Origin: Spirochaetota bacterium
GTDB lineage: Bacteria > Spirochaetota > UBA4802 > UB4802
NCBI GenBank assembly: GCA_029548025.1
Contig: JAKPOE010000041.1
Location: forward strand, 1 to 5,648
Length of the DNA: 5,648 nt
Direction of reading: 5' to 3'
Positions within the stretch are counted from its first letter, which is position 1. Each line of letters opens with the position of its first letter. The notes beneath the pieces are model-generated. The model saw only the letters and a list, made by a program, of their open reading frames with translations, ran no database searches and was not told where the DNA came from. Positions 5,449 through 5,648 of this stretch are shown here, piece by piece. The position numbers were made by a program, and so were the translations under genes.

Positions 5449-5648
5449 GAAGATAAAATGTATGGGTCATGCACTAATTTTTATCGCAAGGTATAGGTGC
5501 ACCATTGCAAGGTGAGTGTAGCAATTCATAAGAAGACTTCCATTATTGTTTTTGCAATGTTGTGTATCATCTATTAAATGTGCAAAACTATTTTATACTG
5601 AAAGTTTGTATTTTCATGTTATTGGCGATATCATGTAGCAAGCTAATC

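Larger units (their letters stand above)
5379..5648. other. Non-coding right flank
   Basis: About 270 bases upstream of the 158-residue gene. It holds the candidate promoter, palindrome and ribosome binding site listed separately. Farther out are two GCAAGGT copies 21 bases apart (5486-5492 and 5507-5513) around a GGTGCACC palindrome (5496-5503). No gene on either strand is supported; the longest minus-strand frame seen here is about 20 codons. Confidence 0.6.

Noticed and set aside
5480..5546. 20-codon minus-strand frame with a GGAAG-like site upstream
   Set aside because: Too short and without recognisable features to support a gene.

Overview
The window is an AT-rich bacterial segment, roughly one third G+C in the coding parts and lower between genes. 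All five supported genes lie on the minus strand. In order of transcription (right to left) they are a 158-residue protein of unknown function, a small TatA-type translocase subunit, the 23S rRNA/tRNA methyltransferase RlmN, a bifunctional class A penicillin-binding protein (PBP1A type), and an exported M23 metallopeptidase cut off by the left edge. A membrane-anchored peptidoglycan synthase, a secreted M23 endopeptidase and a Tat component are typical of a diderm (Gram-negative-type) cell. The layout of the 158-residue protein reminded me of the DUF1564 family expanded in Leptospira, so a spirochaete-like lineage is possible. That is a recollection, not a search result, and the window holds no rRNA or other taxonomic marker.

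Region by region: 1-2943 holds the cell-wall pair. The M23 gene starts 10 bases after the stop of the PBP1A gene, so the two are probably translated together. 2974-4008 is rlmN, only 30 bases upstream of the PBP1A gene. The three genes look like one operon, with a candidate extended -10 promoter at about 4060-4087. 4009-4435 is non-coding: it holds that promoter, a perfect 8-bp inverted repeat and the terminator of tatA. 4436-4603 is tatA, a free-standing gene with its own ribosome binding site and terminator. 4604-4901 is non-coding and rich in dyad symmetry, including a nested hairpin just upstream of tatA and a perfect 13-bp inverted repeat downstream of the 158-residue gene. 4902-5378 is the 158-residue gene, which has a consensus Shine-Dalgarno sequence and is visibly more GC-rich than its neighbours. 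5379-5648 holds its presumed promoter region and no supported gene.

How the genes work together: PBP1A polymerises and cross-links peptidoglycan in the periplasm, and the M23 enzyme probably cuts peptide cross-links there, so synthase and hydrolase would be made in concert. RlmN is a housekeeping RNA-modification enzyme that shares the transcript without an obvious functional link. TatA would form the pore-forming part of the twin-arginine translocase, but no tatC is present here. The most novel item is the 158-residue protein: it reads as two tandem strand-helix-helix units, like a fused ribbon-helix-helix DNA-binding pseudodimer, with a short palindrome in its own upstream region. I see no CRISPR array, transposase, tRNA or rRNA, and no clear evidence of a multi-gene novel system.
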